A stretch of 64,000 nt of DNA from Boesenbergia rotunda (lineage: Eukaryota > Streptophyta > Magnoliopsida > Zingiberales > Zingiberaceae), in the NCBI GenBank assembly GCA_024364735.1, contig JAGFNQ010006426.1, positions 62,001 through 126,000 of the forward strand, in the 5' to 3' direction. Under the pieces are notes generated by a model. It was not told the DNA's origin, made no database searches, and saw only the letters and a program-made list of their open reading frames with translations. Position 1 is the stretch's first letter. The number at the start of each line of letters is the position of its first letter. The translations under genes were made by a program, and so were the position numbers. Below are positions 33,253 through 44,834 of this stretch, in pieces.

Positions 33253-34512
33253 TGTTGGTGCCGGAAGCACCTTTTGTCGAACCCTGTTTTGATATTGGCA
33301 ACGGGTTCAAAGTTAAGTATTATTGGTGCTCTAACGATGTTACTCAAGTGTGCAGGAAAAGTCTTAGGAACACTAGGCACAAAGTCCTGGTTCTAAGAAT
33401 TGGGCACTAAGTCCTGGCCGCGGCTGGGCAACTAAGTCCTGACATAAGGTTGGGCAATAAGTCCTGGTCGTGGACTGGGCACTAAGACCTGGCCGAGGGC
33501 TGGGCACCGAAGACTTGATGAGTAAAGCTGAGCACTAAGACCTGACCGAAAGTTGGGCACGAAGACCTGGTAAGTAAAGCTGGGCAAAAGTCCAACCGGA
33601 GGAGCTGGTTGGCAAAAGGCAAACTCTCCTGAGAGGAGTAGGTGAGGACGCGTTCCCCGTAGAGGGAACATTAGGCGTCGGTTCAACCTAGGGTTCCATT
33701 TGGGAGACCCAAAGTCAGAACCAAGACAGCTCATGGTATAAATAAAGGCAAATATATTTTGCTTCTTTGTTTTTGGAACTAATCTTGGTTACAGGGATCG
33801 AAGGACTAGTTTTCTACAGCTAGGCGACTCAATGGAGTGAGGCACCTTACTGGGGTTAGGCGCCCGAATGCATACGGGCACCCAAGTGCAAAGGCAAAAC
33901 AGAAGCAAGCGAAGCAAACAGCCACGAAGCCTCTGGATTGAGTCAGATCAGGCGCCCATGAGGTCACGGGCGCCCCCATCAGCTCAAGCACCCAAGTGGA
34001 GATGGATAAGCGCGGACCGAGCCTGCAGATAAGGGTTCGCGCAGGGAAGGCCACGTGTTAGGCGCCCCTATTGTCACAGGCGCCTGTATGGGTGCTATAA
34101 AAGGGGGTTCACCCCCAAGGCTTCGACATCACTTGCTCTCAATGCTCCAAACCTTTTGTTCAAGCGCTACGCTCCAGAAAACTCTGACCTCGAGATTCCA
34201 GCGCCGATGACGACCCTCTGCTCCGAAATTCGATCCACCACGGGCGTCGGTAACGAAAAGTGTTCCAAGTTTAATTTTCTGCTCTAATTCTGTACTTAAT
34301 TTGTAAAACTCTTATTGCGATTATAGAATTGCCCAAAGTAAACGGTCAAGGACCATGGGCCTTGGAGTAAGAGCCGACCGCGACTCCGAACCAAGTAAAA
34401 CCGACTTGTGTTCTTGTGTGTTCTTTCATTTTCCGCTGCGTATATTCTTTAACTTTTCGAAAAATTTAATAACGATATTCACCCCCCCTCTATCGTTTTC
34501 TTCGATCCAACA
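33253..34512 (+). mobile_element. Solo LTR with AAGAG duplication
   Basis: 1260 bp, TGTTGGTGCCGG to CGATCCAACA, flanked by AAGAG (33248-33252 and 34513-34517). It has AAGTCCTGG-type repeats (33380-33600), twin hairpins (33626-33638 and 33652-33669), GGCGCC/GGCACC runs at 18-bp pitch (33842-34090), TATAAAAGGGGG near 34097 and CACCCCCCCTCTATCG near the end. No internal sequence is attached. Confidence 0.92.
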
Positions 34513-34517
34513 AAGAG

Positions 34518-36221
34518 TAATATTTGAATGGCATATGAAAGGCATATAACAGAAATATATCATGGCGAAGCAACCTCGGAGGAAAGCACTGATGAAGGAA
34601 GAGCTAGGTCGGAAGATGACAATGATGAAGGGGGAGCATCTATCGACGAAATGATAAGTGAGGTATGTAAACTTCCTCTAGACCAATTATATTTGCTATT
34701 AAATTAATGATTAGATCTTTTTGCAAATTAAGATAAGGTATGCAGAAATGAAAAAGGATAATGTTGATCTAAAAGCCAAGTTACCTATAGCAAATCTACT
34801 AGAACATTTTGACAAACTAAAACATGAAGATGATAATTTAACAAAACAAATAGAAATCTTGAAACAAGATTTTTCATGCTCAAATTTTTAAATTCTCCAA
34901 TTAAAAATGTTAGATATAATGGTGGGTTGAATTGATATTTGAAAAATCATAGGGGTCAAATTATAAAAGTGTCCAAAAATTATGTAGCAACCAAATTTTT
35001 TATAAATTCAATAGGTAAAAACATATTTGACTCTAAAATCTTGCTTATCCTATTAAAATTATTTGCATGCTTGAATTTATATTTTTTTGCTAGAATTGAA
35101 TAACTTATTTTTAGAATTTCAAAATTACTTGAAAAATCTTTCGAATGTATGTTTAATGAGATTTAAATTGTTTGAAATTTTTTTATGATAAATAATCAAG
35201 TTAACTACTTGCAAAATGATTTTTGGATTTTTTTTACATAAGACCATTTTTACAAATTCATGCTAGAATTTAGATTTTTTTCTAGAATTGAATAATTTAT
35301 TATTACAATTTTAAAATTATTTGAAAAATATTTTGAAAGTATATTTAATTAGATTTAAATTGCTTGAAATTTTTTTTTATGATAGATCATCATGTTAACT
35401 ACTTGGAAAAAATTTTGGATTTTTTTTTTTACAATTAAAAGAATTTTTACAAATTTATGTTCGAAACTCAAACCTTCAAATTCAAAAATATTTAGATTTT
35501 TTTGAAAAATCTCGATTTTTCCTATCTAATCAATATAATTTTAATGTTAAGAAAAATTCTCAAGATTTTTTAATGTAAAAAATCTAATTTTAAGAATTAT
35601 TTTCAAAAATAGCTAAGTTCTAAAATGAAAAATATTTTTTCATACTTAGATATTTTATTTTTGAAAATTTTATAGAGCGGGGTTTCCTTATTTGGCACTT
35701 TGACAAAATATTTCAGAATTTCTGACTAACAGATGATTTTCATTAATTTTTTTAAAAAAATAAAATTAAATATCAAATATTTCAGAGAAAATTTTTTTAC
35801 GAAATCAATTTTTCATTAAATCTCTATTAGATTTCATACGGTATGAAAAATCAGTAATTATTTTTTGTGGCGAAAAATATTTTTTAAAATCCATTTTCAA
35901 TAAAAAGCTTTTTTTATTTTTGACAAGATAAACTATGCTTTCTTACTCCAAAAAATATTTTTTTTAGCCCCATAGAAATTTATTTTGGTATTTTCTAAAA
36001 CGTTTTGCGCTATTTTTTTAATAAAAATATCAATTTTTGATATGATCAAAGGGAGAGAGTTATGAGAATTAAGTTAAGGGGGAGACCCATTAAAATTTAA
36101 ATGCAATATACTTCTTGTTTTAAATTGAATATGTGTTTTATTGCCTAAATAAACAATATTATTTGTTATTTTCTTATTTACATAAATTAACTTGGGTTGA
36201 TGCACAACAAGAAAAAGAAAA
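34518..36221 (+). mobile_element. Internal remnant of element F
   Basis: An acidic, charged stretch (about 34570-34660) and a coiled-coil-like stretch (about 34735-34890, with DNLTKQIEILKQDF) look like the C-terminal part of a copia gag, split by an AT-rich piece. The rest (34900-36060) is T/A-rich non-coding sequence, then GGGAGAGAG and AAGGGGGAGACC purine modules (36050-36085). Confidence 0.5.
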
Positions 36222-37302
36222 TTGTATGTATCCCAGATTGTTTTGATTTGATCTACCATGCTAAGTTAGGTCCTGGTTGGTTTGATCCCTGTGTATGAGT
36301 GTACAAGAGCTTAGGAACATAGGAAGTCCAACAGAAAAAGCATCAAACAAGAAGGATGGCACATAAAGCACATCCAAGGGACGAGAAGTTGTGAAAGAGT
36401 ACAGCAGTAGACGAGAAGGGCATGCGCGACACCTGAGAGAGAAGAAGTCGAGGCGGAAGTTTGCTCGAGGAGAAAGTCTAACGGAAGACATACCAAGCGA
36501 GAAGGATTACGCGTGTATCCGATGGACGCAAAGACTGCAGAAGAGTATTCCGGTGGACGAAAAGGGCGTGTGCGACGCCCGAGGGATAAGAAGCTGAGGA
36601 GGATGTCCATTTGAGGAGAAGACCGAACTTGGGTTTGAGAACTCTGGACTACCAGAAATCAACCAAGTGATCGGAAATTGAAGAAGGTCAACTCTGGAGT
36701 TGACATTGAAGAACCTTGATGATTTTAAGGTTCGAGGTGTCTCAGATCTCTTTGAGGGCGCCACAGATATGCAGAATTACTTATGTAGAAAAGGAAACTA
36801 AAGTACCTCAGTTCTTAACTAAGGCATCTCCGTTCGGTATTAAGACGCCTCAGACGTAGAATCACTATTAGTAAACGTTGTTTGCTTGGATAAAGTTTTA
36901 TCCAATTGAGACACCTCAGGTCTAAACTGAGGAGCCTCCAAGCCACGATAGCATAATGGTAACCTCACTTTTTGAGCTATGAATAGCGCCTTAAAGCTAG
37001 GATTAAAGTACAACAATGATAATACAAATTCATAGTCTTTCTATGAGCTATTCAACGTCTATAAGAGACTTCTCCGCCTACACCGAAGAAATTTTTATTA
37101 GTGGAGCTTTTCAACGCTTTAGATTAACAACCACCCTAATTGCAACCAAGTAAATCTCTTGTGTTTTTTACTGTCTTTTTATGTTATTAATTTATTTGTC
37201 CAAATAATTAATTATCTTTGCTAAGTTAAAAGCAAAAGCTCGAATTTATATTTGCAGGGCTATTCATCCCCCTTCCCTTAGCTAGTCTGCACGAGACCTA
37301 CA
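36222..37302 (+). mobile_element. Probable 3' LTR of element F
   Basis: Ends CGAGACCTACA after TTCATCCCCCTTCCCTTAGCTAG, like other Sirevirus-like LTRs. The 5' edge is diverged; I place it at TGTATGTATCCC. It contains CCTCAG/CTGAGG repeats (36740-36950). No primer-binding site follows, so it is a 3' or solo LTR. The short ORFs on both strands are not convincing genes. Confidence 0.55.
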
Positions 37303-37987
37303 TTACTATCATGTAAATGGATGTATTATTTAGAGTGATTTTGAATCATGGTTGGGATATGTGTGTGTTTGGATTCATAAGGATATTAGGATAATTTAGT
37401 ATGTTTGTTTGTAATTGTTTAGGTGATTGTGTTTGTTTGTATGGTACAGTTATGCGTTTGAATTGTTTGTGATTGTGTTTGTGTGTGTGGTTATGTGTGT
37501 ATACTCTCGTCCGTGATAGTTTTATATAAATATATAAATTATAAACATGATACATCCTAAATATAAAGGTGCTCTTGAATTTTGTTTTTTGTTCATTGAC
37601 GAAACACCAACGGAAACATGATTCGGTTGGAAAATATCACAATTCAGGTTAACGATATACGTCAGAGATTGTCGATGGAAACCTTGTTTTCACCAGTAAT
37701 CTTTGACAGAAGCTACTGTTCCATCAGTAAAATAGCTAACAGGAAACACGATTCCGATAATCAAATATCAACTAAATACCTCTTTTGCCAGTATATTTCT
37801 TTACGAAAATAGTATTTCCGTCATTAAATATACCGATGAAAATTATGTTATAATTTCCGTTAGTAAATCGTCCCCAATGTAATTTATCCCGACTGCAAGA
37901 ATTCCATCATAATTCCATTGGAAACTTAATTTATCAACGGAATTACGATAGATATTTTGGTCAATATTGCTTGGTTTTCTTGTAGTG
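37303..37987 (-). mobile_element. One end of a CACTA (En/Spm) DNA transposon
   Basis: 37975-37987 reads TTTTCTTGTAGTG, the complement of the CACTACAAGAAAA terminus typical of plant CACTA elements. Inside are repeated subterminal motifs of the type CCGTTAGTAAAT/CCATCAGTAAAA/CGTCATTAAAT in both directions (37600-37950). The other end was not recognised, so this is a remnant, perhaps truncated by element F. Confidence 0.7.
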
Positions 37988-38117
37988 AAGTCTGAAGGTT
38001 TTGAATGGAGAGCGAAAATGAAGAGAAAATAAAAGAAATTTAATAATATAAAAAATTCAAGTAGGCAACAGCAGGTTAGTGGTAGCTCACGGTCGTGTAG
38101 GAGGCATCTAGACAGTC

Positions 38118-38358
38118 TATATATAGAGAGAGAAATTTTGTGCTAAGAATTTTATCGTGTAAATTCGTACATACTTAGTGTATTTGATTTTTTCTTTATT
38201 TTTTCTTTTATTTTTTTTTTGCTTGCGATTACCCTTAGATTTAGACTTCCCATTTGGATTATAGTATTAAGCACAACAAAATTTTCAAACCAAAGAAATA
38301 GTTAAGGTTTGCACGGAGTTTGCACGGTAAAGTTCTTAGCATAGTAAAACTTTATATA
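38118..38358. mobile_element. MITE with imperfect terminal inverted repeats
   Basis: The left arm (38118-38167, with GTGCTAAGAATTTTATCGTG) and right arm (38312-38358, with GCACGGTAAAGTTCTTAGCA) are imperfect reverse complements over roughly 45 bp. The element is about 240 bp, non-coding and bordered by TA-rich sequence, which fits a TA-targeting MITE. Confidence 0.6.
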
Positions 38359-38378
38359 TATATATATATATATATATA
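38353..38378. repeat. (TA)n microsatellite, left of Tat solo LTR
   Basis: An unbroken TA run immediately before the LTR. Its partner is at 39108-39154. Confidence 0.95.
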
Positions 38379-39103
38379 AAGGAATCGACGTCGACGGTCA
38401 GTCACCAGGGTTCAACCCCCGCAGATAGTGACGCTAGAGGAGAAACTTCATACCCTGCGAAATTAACACGAGCGTTAGGGGAACACACCGGAGGTTGTCC
38501 GGCGGAGCCCACTCCGACGCTCAAGTCAATGCCTCGATGATAGAGATCGAAAGAAGGCAAGAAGGTATGCGAGTAGTAGACAATGCGTAACCTCCTTACT
38601 GGAAGGGTTGAAGTACCTTTTATATCTGTGATGGTTGCTTTCGTGAGTCTCCATGATCTTTGCCACGTCCCCCATTTGTCGATTACCGGATAACCTTTGC
38701 AACGGTCCACGTCGTCATTAATTTCGGCCCATTGTGACATTATGGGTCATGATGACTCCGTGATAATGGGCGATGGTTATCCGCAGATCCAAAGAAAGGG
38801 GGATCGTTACATGAGGTCAAACGCTTTTTGGGCTCCGCTTCCCCAGGTGATCTCGGGGTTTCTGGCTCGAGTTGTCCCGGGCACTCCGCTTCCCCGAGAT
38901 AGTCTCGGGGCCTGGCTTCCCAGGTGATCTCGGGAGTGAGTCTCCTGATTTGATCTCCGGGGTGTGTCTATCGTGGAGGGTTCCTGGGGGATCCCCTTCC
39001 TAAGAGGGTCTCGGTAGCTCCAAAAAGAAAATCGTTCAGACTAGCTACATCTTGCCCCTCAATTTTTTCAGCCCATGTGTTTACCATGAATATTTAACCC
39101 CAT

Positions 39104-39107
<4 letters not shown>
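38379..39107 (-). mobile_element. Tat-type solo LTR between two TA microsatellites
   Basis: Homologous to the LTRs at 39933-40689 and 48266-49018 (GGAATCGACGTCGACGGTCAGTCACC near the left edge, AACCCCATCA at the right). The first bases of the LTR are lost or altered. No internal sequence is attached. Confidence 0.75.

Positions 39108-39154
<47 letters not shown>
39108..39154. repeat. (TA)n microsatellite, right of Tat solo LTR
   Basis: A continuous TA run of about 47 bp. Confidence 0.95.
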
Positions 39155-39158
<4 letters not shown>

Positions 39159-39932
39159 TCAATTTTTGCCAACAAATTATATCACAGTATAATGTGATAT
39201 AACTTGCAAAGCTCCCTATTATTTCTTTCCCACCACTTATTGAGATTAATTATATCCATCCTGACTATGGTGCACTGACTGACAAGATGACTAATTATTA
39301 TCTTAAATATTCATGATTCGATCTCTACTATTATATATTTTATAGAAATTTTGCTTCTAAATACGATGTGAATCCTGGGACGTTGAATTTCTGGACCACC
39401 AGCCGCAAGATTTTCTGACTTACCATGGTGGTCAGTAAAAAATTTTTGTAAGATCAGATCGATTGTCCGAAGTTTGACGTTAATCATTTTTAATTATATC
39501 GATCCCGTCCAAATCCAACGACGAAAGTAACTAAAAGAAAGAAGAAAAACATTCCTGGATATCGTTCAGCACATCGTCTGAGCACGTTGAACATTGCATC
39601 TGGATGACGATTAATGGATGTATTTTATAGGTGTTTTTAGTTTTCTGCACGTACGTTGAACATTGCATCTGGATGACGATTAATCGTCGTCGGTTGATAC
39701 TTCAGTTCCTGAGTGCAAATCGTTTTCGGTTAATAGTTACAATAGTTCCTTGCATGCGTGTAAATCGTTTATGGACATAAGTGATTGATCGATCGGTTAG
39801 TAATGGAATGGAGTAGACAGGTTTTAGTGTCGTTATGGAATGGACTGATGATGTGAATATTGTCATCATAAAATCCGAGAATCAAAATTTGACAAAGTCA
39901 GTGTGTCCGTCATCCCCACGCACTAGCCACAG
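39155..39932. other. Host spacer, distal upstream region of the O-methyltransferase
   Basis: Non-repetitive AT-rich sequence with short direct repeats (GAACATTGCATCTGGATGACGATTAAT twice, about 39588 and 39657) and GTGCAAATCGTTT motifs (39714 and 39758 variants) that recur beside the gene at about 49174. Before the Tat insertion this stretch probably lay directly upstream of the gene. No gene is seen. Confidence 0.55.
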
Positions 39933-40689
39933 TGTTCGGAAGGAATTGACGTCGACGGTCAGTCACCAAGGTTCAGTCCACGCGAATGCTGACGCTAGAG
40001 GAGGAACTCCACACCCTGAGAGATTAACACAAGCGTTAGGAGAACACGCCAGAGGTTGTCCGACGGAGCCCATTCCGACGCTTAAGTCAGTACCTCGATG
40101 GAAAAGATGAAAAGAAGGCAAAATAGTATGTGACTCGAAGAGAATACGTAACCCCTTACTAGAGGGGTTGGAATACCTTTTATACCTGCGGCGGCTGCCT
40201 TCATGCGTCCCCATGATCTGTGTCACGTCCTCCCCGATTATCGGTTACTGGATCATCCTGGTAACGGTCTTCACGACTCTTCACTCTAGGGTCGTTGAGA
40301 CGATTATGGCTTTGAGGGGCGTGAATCACGAGTCGTGATTACTCCGTAATAATGGATGATCATGATCCACCGATCCAAGGAAAACGGACCACTACTTAAA
40401 GTTTAGCGCTCCTTGGGCTTTGCCATCCCGAGGTGATCTCACGGCTGTTTGGCCCGGGAGGGGGGGCATTCGTCCTCCCGAGATGGTCACAGGAACCTTC
40501 CCCCGAATGAGGTTGGGGGTGTATCCTTCTAAAGGTATCCTCAGGACTGTGCCTATTTGAGTTGGCCTTGGGATTCCCCTCCCGAGGGGGTCTCGAGCAT
40601 CCCGGCCAAGAGTCATTCCGACTCGATAGCTGCTGCCGCATAGCTTCTTCAGTCCACGTGCCAGCCACGGGGTGCTCAACCCCATCACA
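39933..40689 (-). mobile_element. 3' LTR of Tat element
   Basis: 757 bp, TGTTCGGAAGG on the left and AACCCCATCACA on the right, i.e. TGTGATGGGG at its start in minus orientation. A purine-rich tract in minus orientation lies beside it at about 40690-40705. Confidence 0.85.
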
Positions 40690-41122
40690 AGTCCTTCCCT
40701 TCAAGTCTAATCGAAGAAAGTGTGTCTAACTGATTAGACTAGCGTTATGGTGAAGTTGTATCCAGGTGACCCCTTTATTTTTTACTACCCTGCTGGCGGC
40801 CTTCTAGGTCCGAGGAATCAACACACGCACCCCTGGACCGAGGTTAGTTCCTTGAATGCGTCCCCCCTTCCCCGAATTTCGAGGCGACCCCCGACGGCTG
40901 CCAAGGTCCTTTTGAAGACGCATAGGATTTTTAATGATGACCAGGTCGTCGGGCAAATGTAGCTTTACCACGTGCCCTACTCTTTTTTGCGCAACGATCT
41001 CCCGTTGATATGCGTCGTGGGCCATACGAAGCAACGACAGTAAAGATGGTGGCTCCTCGGGATATCTAATCAGCACCGCTGACGTGCTGCCCTCCCATTG
41101 TCCGGAGACGGATGGCTCCCCC

Positions 41123-41129
41123 TATAAAA
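41123..41129 (+). promoter_or_regulatory. TATA box of the antisense gene
   Basis: TATAAAA after a CCCC run, 136 bp upstream of the ATG at 41265 and on the strand opposite to the element's pol. The spacing suits a transcription start near 41155. Confidence 0.5.
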
Positions 41130-41264
41130 GCGGATGCAGCGACACTCTTCTGTCTCCTTGCCCTATCTGCTTCCGAACGCCTTCGTTCTCCTGCTGATCG
41201 TCTTGAGACCGCACCCTGTCTCCGAGTGTAAGTCTTATTCTATTTTTCGCCTTCTTTAATCCCT

Positions 41265-43750
41265 ATGGGTCCAATAGAGAAGAAAAAGAAACCCCGCAGC
41301 GATAGCGAAAGTTCTATGGGAGAGCCAGTTTATCATCCGAAGTGCTATGATATCATCTCCTCTAGGGTTATGTTAGAATCCCTTCAAGCCACCTGCCGGA
41401 GGTATGGGATCCCGGAGTGCTGGGAGATGAGAGTTTCGGTATTAGGCCAATCACCAGTAGAGACCCCTGCGGGTTTTTTTCAGTTTCTTCCTTGGGCAGG
41501 TAGAATTAGGGTTTCGTTTCCCTATCCCCCCTTCTTCATGAATATCGCTCAATATTTTGAGATTCCTCTCCATCAAATGGCCCCAAACGCTTTTGCTCAG
41601 ATGGGCGGGGAGTTTATCCTCTTCAGACTTTTCGGCATCCCACTGACCCCCCAATTTTTCCATTTTTTCTTTGTTCCAGTTGGCTCCCAAGGGGTGTTTG
41701 GCTTTACTACCGGCTCTGGTCATAGGTTCTTTGGGGGGGGCGGCTTACTTCTTCCCACAAGAGATGGAAAAAACGGTTCTTCTATATCCAACTCCCTGAG
41801 CATCCTTTCAGTCCTATCAACTGGATGGAGAGCCTACCACCTATCCCAGATCTCGGCGACTTCCAGCAGGACGCAGGATACCAGAGGGCCCGGGGTATCC
41901 TAGCAGCGATGGAGTTTCACGGTCTCCAGCTGGTGTAATGCGAAGAGCTCCTTTATCGAGCTGAGCTCAGCGCGAAAGTCACGTGCCTTAGCTCCAGCCT
42001 TCGTAAGTTACCCTTTGTTTTGCAAATTTCCTTGTAAATTCTAACTGATGTCCATTTGCCTCTATTTTGCAGACGACGTTATGATTTCCAAGCTATGAAC
42101 CGGCTCCTGAAGTGGGAACAGGCCAATGAGCAAGTGTTGGTTCCTGCTTTCGCTTCCTCCGCTCCAGTGGGTATTCCGGCCAAGGGCTGCGAGGAAGCGA
42201 CTGCACCCTCAGAAGACCAGGAAACTCTGGAGGCCCCCCAGGATACCGGAGTAGCCGCACTGCCTACCGGCCCCAAAAGGGGTTCTCCTTCATCTCCCGT
42301 CAAAGTGGCAGAGACAGAGGTTGCGTTCCCTCCTCCTGCTTAGCAACCAAAGTCCCAGGTTATCAAGAAAAGACAGTAGAGCGGTTGGTCCTCAAGCCTC
42401 GCCCTCTGAAGAGGTTGAAGAATGGCCCAGTCTCGGGGCTTCTACCCTCCATTGATGAAGAGGACCCGGTGTCACTGTCCCAGAGAGTTCGGGAAGAGCC
42501 TCCTTCTCCCTCTGTGGCGGCCCCCCTTCCTATTGCTGGTGACTTGGCCACTCCAGTTGACCCTCCTCCTGCTCAACGTGGCAAGGAGGCTTCACTCAAC
42601 GTGCCCCCCCCCTCTCGCCGGAAGCTCCCCACGGCAAAGAAAACAGAGACAAAAGGCTCCCAATCCATCCGAATAAAGGGGACCCCTCAAATGGTCTGCA
42701 GATAGCGTCCAGCTCGAGAGGATGCCCCCGACCGAGAGACATCCCCAGCCAGTCAGGCCGCCCGGCTGAGGAAATTCTCTCTCCTCCTGTTCAGCTGGGG
42801 TGGTTGGCTGACTCAGCCCGATACCTGGGCATGCAACACCAGTCCCTACTGACGATAAGTGTGCTTGAGATCTTCCTCTTTGTTTCGTTATTTTGCTTTG
42901 ACCGTCCTTCTCCCACCTCGTAGGTCGCCTCTAATTGTGCGGCTACGAGCCACCTGCTGCTTTCCGATGGGGTCACTGAAGACCTTCTCCAGCGAGTAGC
43001 GACAGCAGAAGCGGAGGCTGGTCGTGCCCGCGAGGCGGACCTCCTATAGTTGGAGGTCAACCGGGCTCTGAGGGTGAAGGTCGAGAATTATCTCAGTACT
43101 TTGCTGGCCTCTGAGGAGACCTTGCACGGTTACCGGCTCTGGGAATGCCTCGGGTTCTAGAAGAACCAAGCTCTCACCGAGGACTTGCAGAAACTGTCCC
43201 AGGAGCAGGAGTAGCTCCAGGCTCGAACGAAAGAGTTGTCCAATCACGTCCAGCTCCTGGAATCCTCGAAGAAAGCTCTGGAGGATAGGAATGAGGAACG
43301 GGAGCGCTTGCTGGCTCTGAAAGAATACGACTTGGAGCTATCGACCTCTTATACCTCCGACCTTTAGGACAAAGTCACTCACGCCCAGGACCAGGTGTCT
43401 GTCGCTACTCAGAAGCTCCAGGAAATATTGGGGGCTCAGGATCGCTTGTCCCGGGAGGTGGCGGAGCTGAAGGTTGCCAAGGAGGAGGTTGAGGATGAGC
43501 TACAGAAACAGAAGATTGACCATGCAGCCCAACTGTCTAGAGCAAGGCGGAGTTCAAGGCTAAGTTCTGCAGTCTGACGAGTACGGTGATATTTTAGCCG
43601 GGCAGGCATTGAAGTGCCTCAAACAGTGTTTCAATGGTGTCATCAACCAGTTGAAGAAGGATCAACTGCTGAAGTCCGACGCAGACCTGAGCGTCGTGAG
43701 TGTCAGCCGGGTTTGGAACGAGCTCACTCCTGAAGAGCAGGAACTATAGG
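41265..43750 (+). pseudogene. Antisense extra ORF of Tat element ('putative gypsy-type transposon' family)
   Basis: The gene lies on the plus strand, opposite to pol. Its N-terminal part (41265-41745) reads as the family often labelled 'putative gypsy type transposon', with SLQATCRRYGIPECWEMR and IRVSFPYPPFFMNIAQYFEI. A frameshift in a G-run near 41735 and a TAA near 41936 break the frame. A clear intron (GTAAGTTACC at about 42006 to TTTTGCAG at about 42072) separates the next part, which is Pro/Ala/Ser-rich (42075-42700). The last part (43050-43745) is coiled coil rich in Glu, Leu, Gln and Lys, with several in-frame stops. Related extra ORFs in Tat elements have unknown function. Confidence 0.7.
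42006..42072 (+). other. Probable intron in the antisense gene
   Basis: Donor GTAAGTTACC, a pyrimidine-rich stretch, and acceptor CTATTTTGCAG. The length is about 67 bp, short but acceptable for plants. A second candidate acceptor/donor environment lies around 42830-42925 (TTGCTTTGACCG...CTCGTAG). Confidence 0.6.
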
Positions 43751-44039
43751 ATTCTCCCTCGTCCTGGGCCTTGCTTCCTTGGTCACTCCTCGTTTACTGC
43801 GCCTTCTTTATTTTTCATAGTTTTTTCCTTTTTCGTGGTGGGTCAGATATGTAATCGTTTGAGTCGTGCATGAAAGCATCCCTTGGCTTCCTGTGTCCTG
43901 AGTAATTTCTTGTCTCGTTTGCTTATTCTTAAAATGCTTGCCCCTAACCCGAGGAGCCAGCCGCTTACGTAGCCAGCACCCAGTTTGAAGCGAGGAACCC
44001 AGGTTCCTTCCTAACTTAAAAGGGTGAAGTAGCAAACTC

Positions 44040-44690
44040 ATCCGCTACAGAGATAGTAGGTTTTCACAGCTCTTGGACAGGCATGTGCAGCACCGAGGCG
44101 AAGCCTACTCACCACAGAGATAATAGGGTTTCGCAGCTCTTGGCCGAGCATGTGCAGCACCGAGGCCAAGCCTACTCACCGCGGAGGTAGTAGGGTTTCG
44201 CAGCTCTTGGCCGGGCATGTGCAGCACCGAGGCCAAGCCTACTCACCACCGAGGCCAAGTCTACTCGTCGCGGAGGTAGTAGAGTTTCGCAGCTCTTGGT
44301 TGGGCATGTGCAGCACCAAGGCCAAGTCTACTTACCGCTGAGGTAGTAGGATTTTACAGCTCTTGGCCGGGCATGTGCAGCACCGAGGCCAAGCATACTC
44401 ACCACGGAGGTAGTAGGGTTTCGCAGCTCTTGGTCGGGCATGTGCAGCACCGAGGCCAAGCCTACTCACCAAGGAGGTAGTAGGGTTTCGCAGCTCTTGG
44501 TTGGGCATGTGCAGCACCGAGGCCATGCTTACTCACCGCGGAGGTAGTAGGGTTTCGTAGCTCTTGGCCGAGCATGTGCAGCACCGAGGCCAAGCCTCTT
44601 CACCAAGGAGGTAGTAGGGTTTTGCAGCTCTGAGCCGGGCATGTGTTGTACTGAAGCCAAGCCTACTCACCGTGGAGGTAGTAGGGTTTT
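44040..44690. repeat. Tandem array, unit about 73 bp, nine copies
   Basis: Each unit contains GGTAGTAGGGTTTCGCAGCTC, TTGGCCGGGCATGTGCAGCACC and GAGGCCAAGCCTACTCACC. Some copies are shortened. It sits between the end of pol and the end of the antisense gene. The ORFs on both strands through it are repeat artefacts. Confidence 0.88.
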
Positions 44691-44834
44691 GCTCAAGTAA
44701 GGATTCAGCGCTTTTCGCGTAATATTCCGTTTACTTTTTTAATTCATTGAACTACAAGGCAGTGTAAATAAAGAATACAGCAGTTAAGCAAACAACTCAA
44801 CACCTCACCAAGTGCCATATGGGCAGAGATGAAG

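Noticed and set aside
36203..36216. CACAACAAGAAAAA as the missing left end of the CACTA transposon
   Set aside because: It differs from CACTACAAGAAAA, and the flanking 3 bp do not match those beyond 37987. Too weak to call.
43808..44526. Minus-strand ORFs near the Tat tandem array as extra genes
   Set aside because: They run through the 73-bp repeats and pol-end spacer without any domain.
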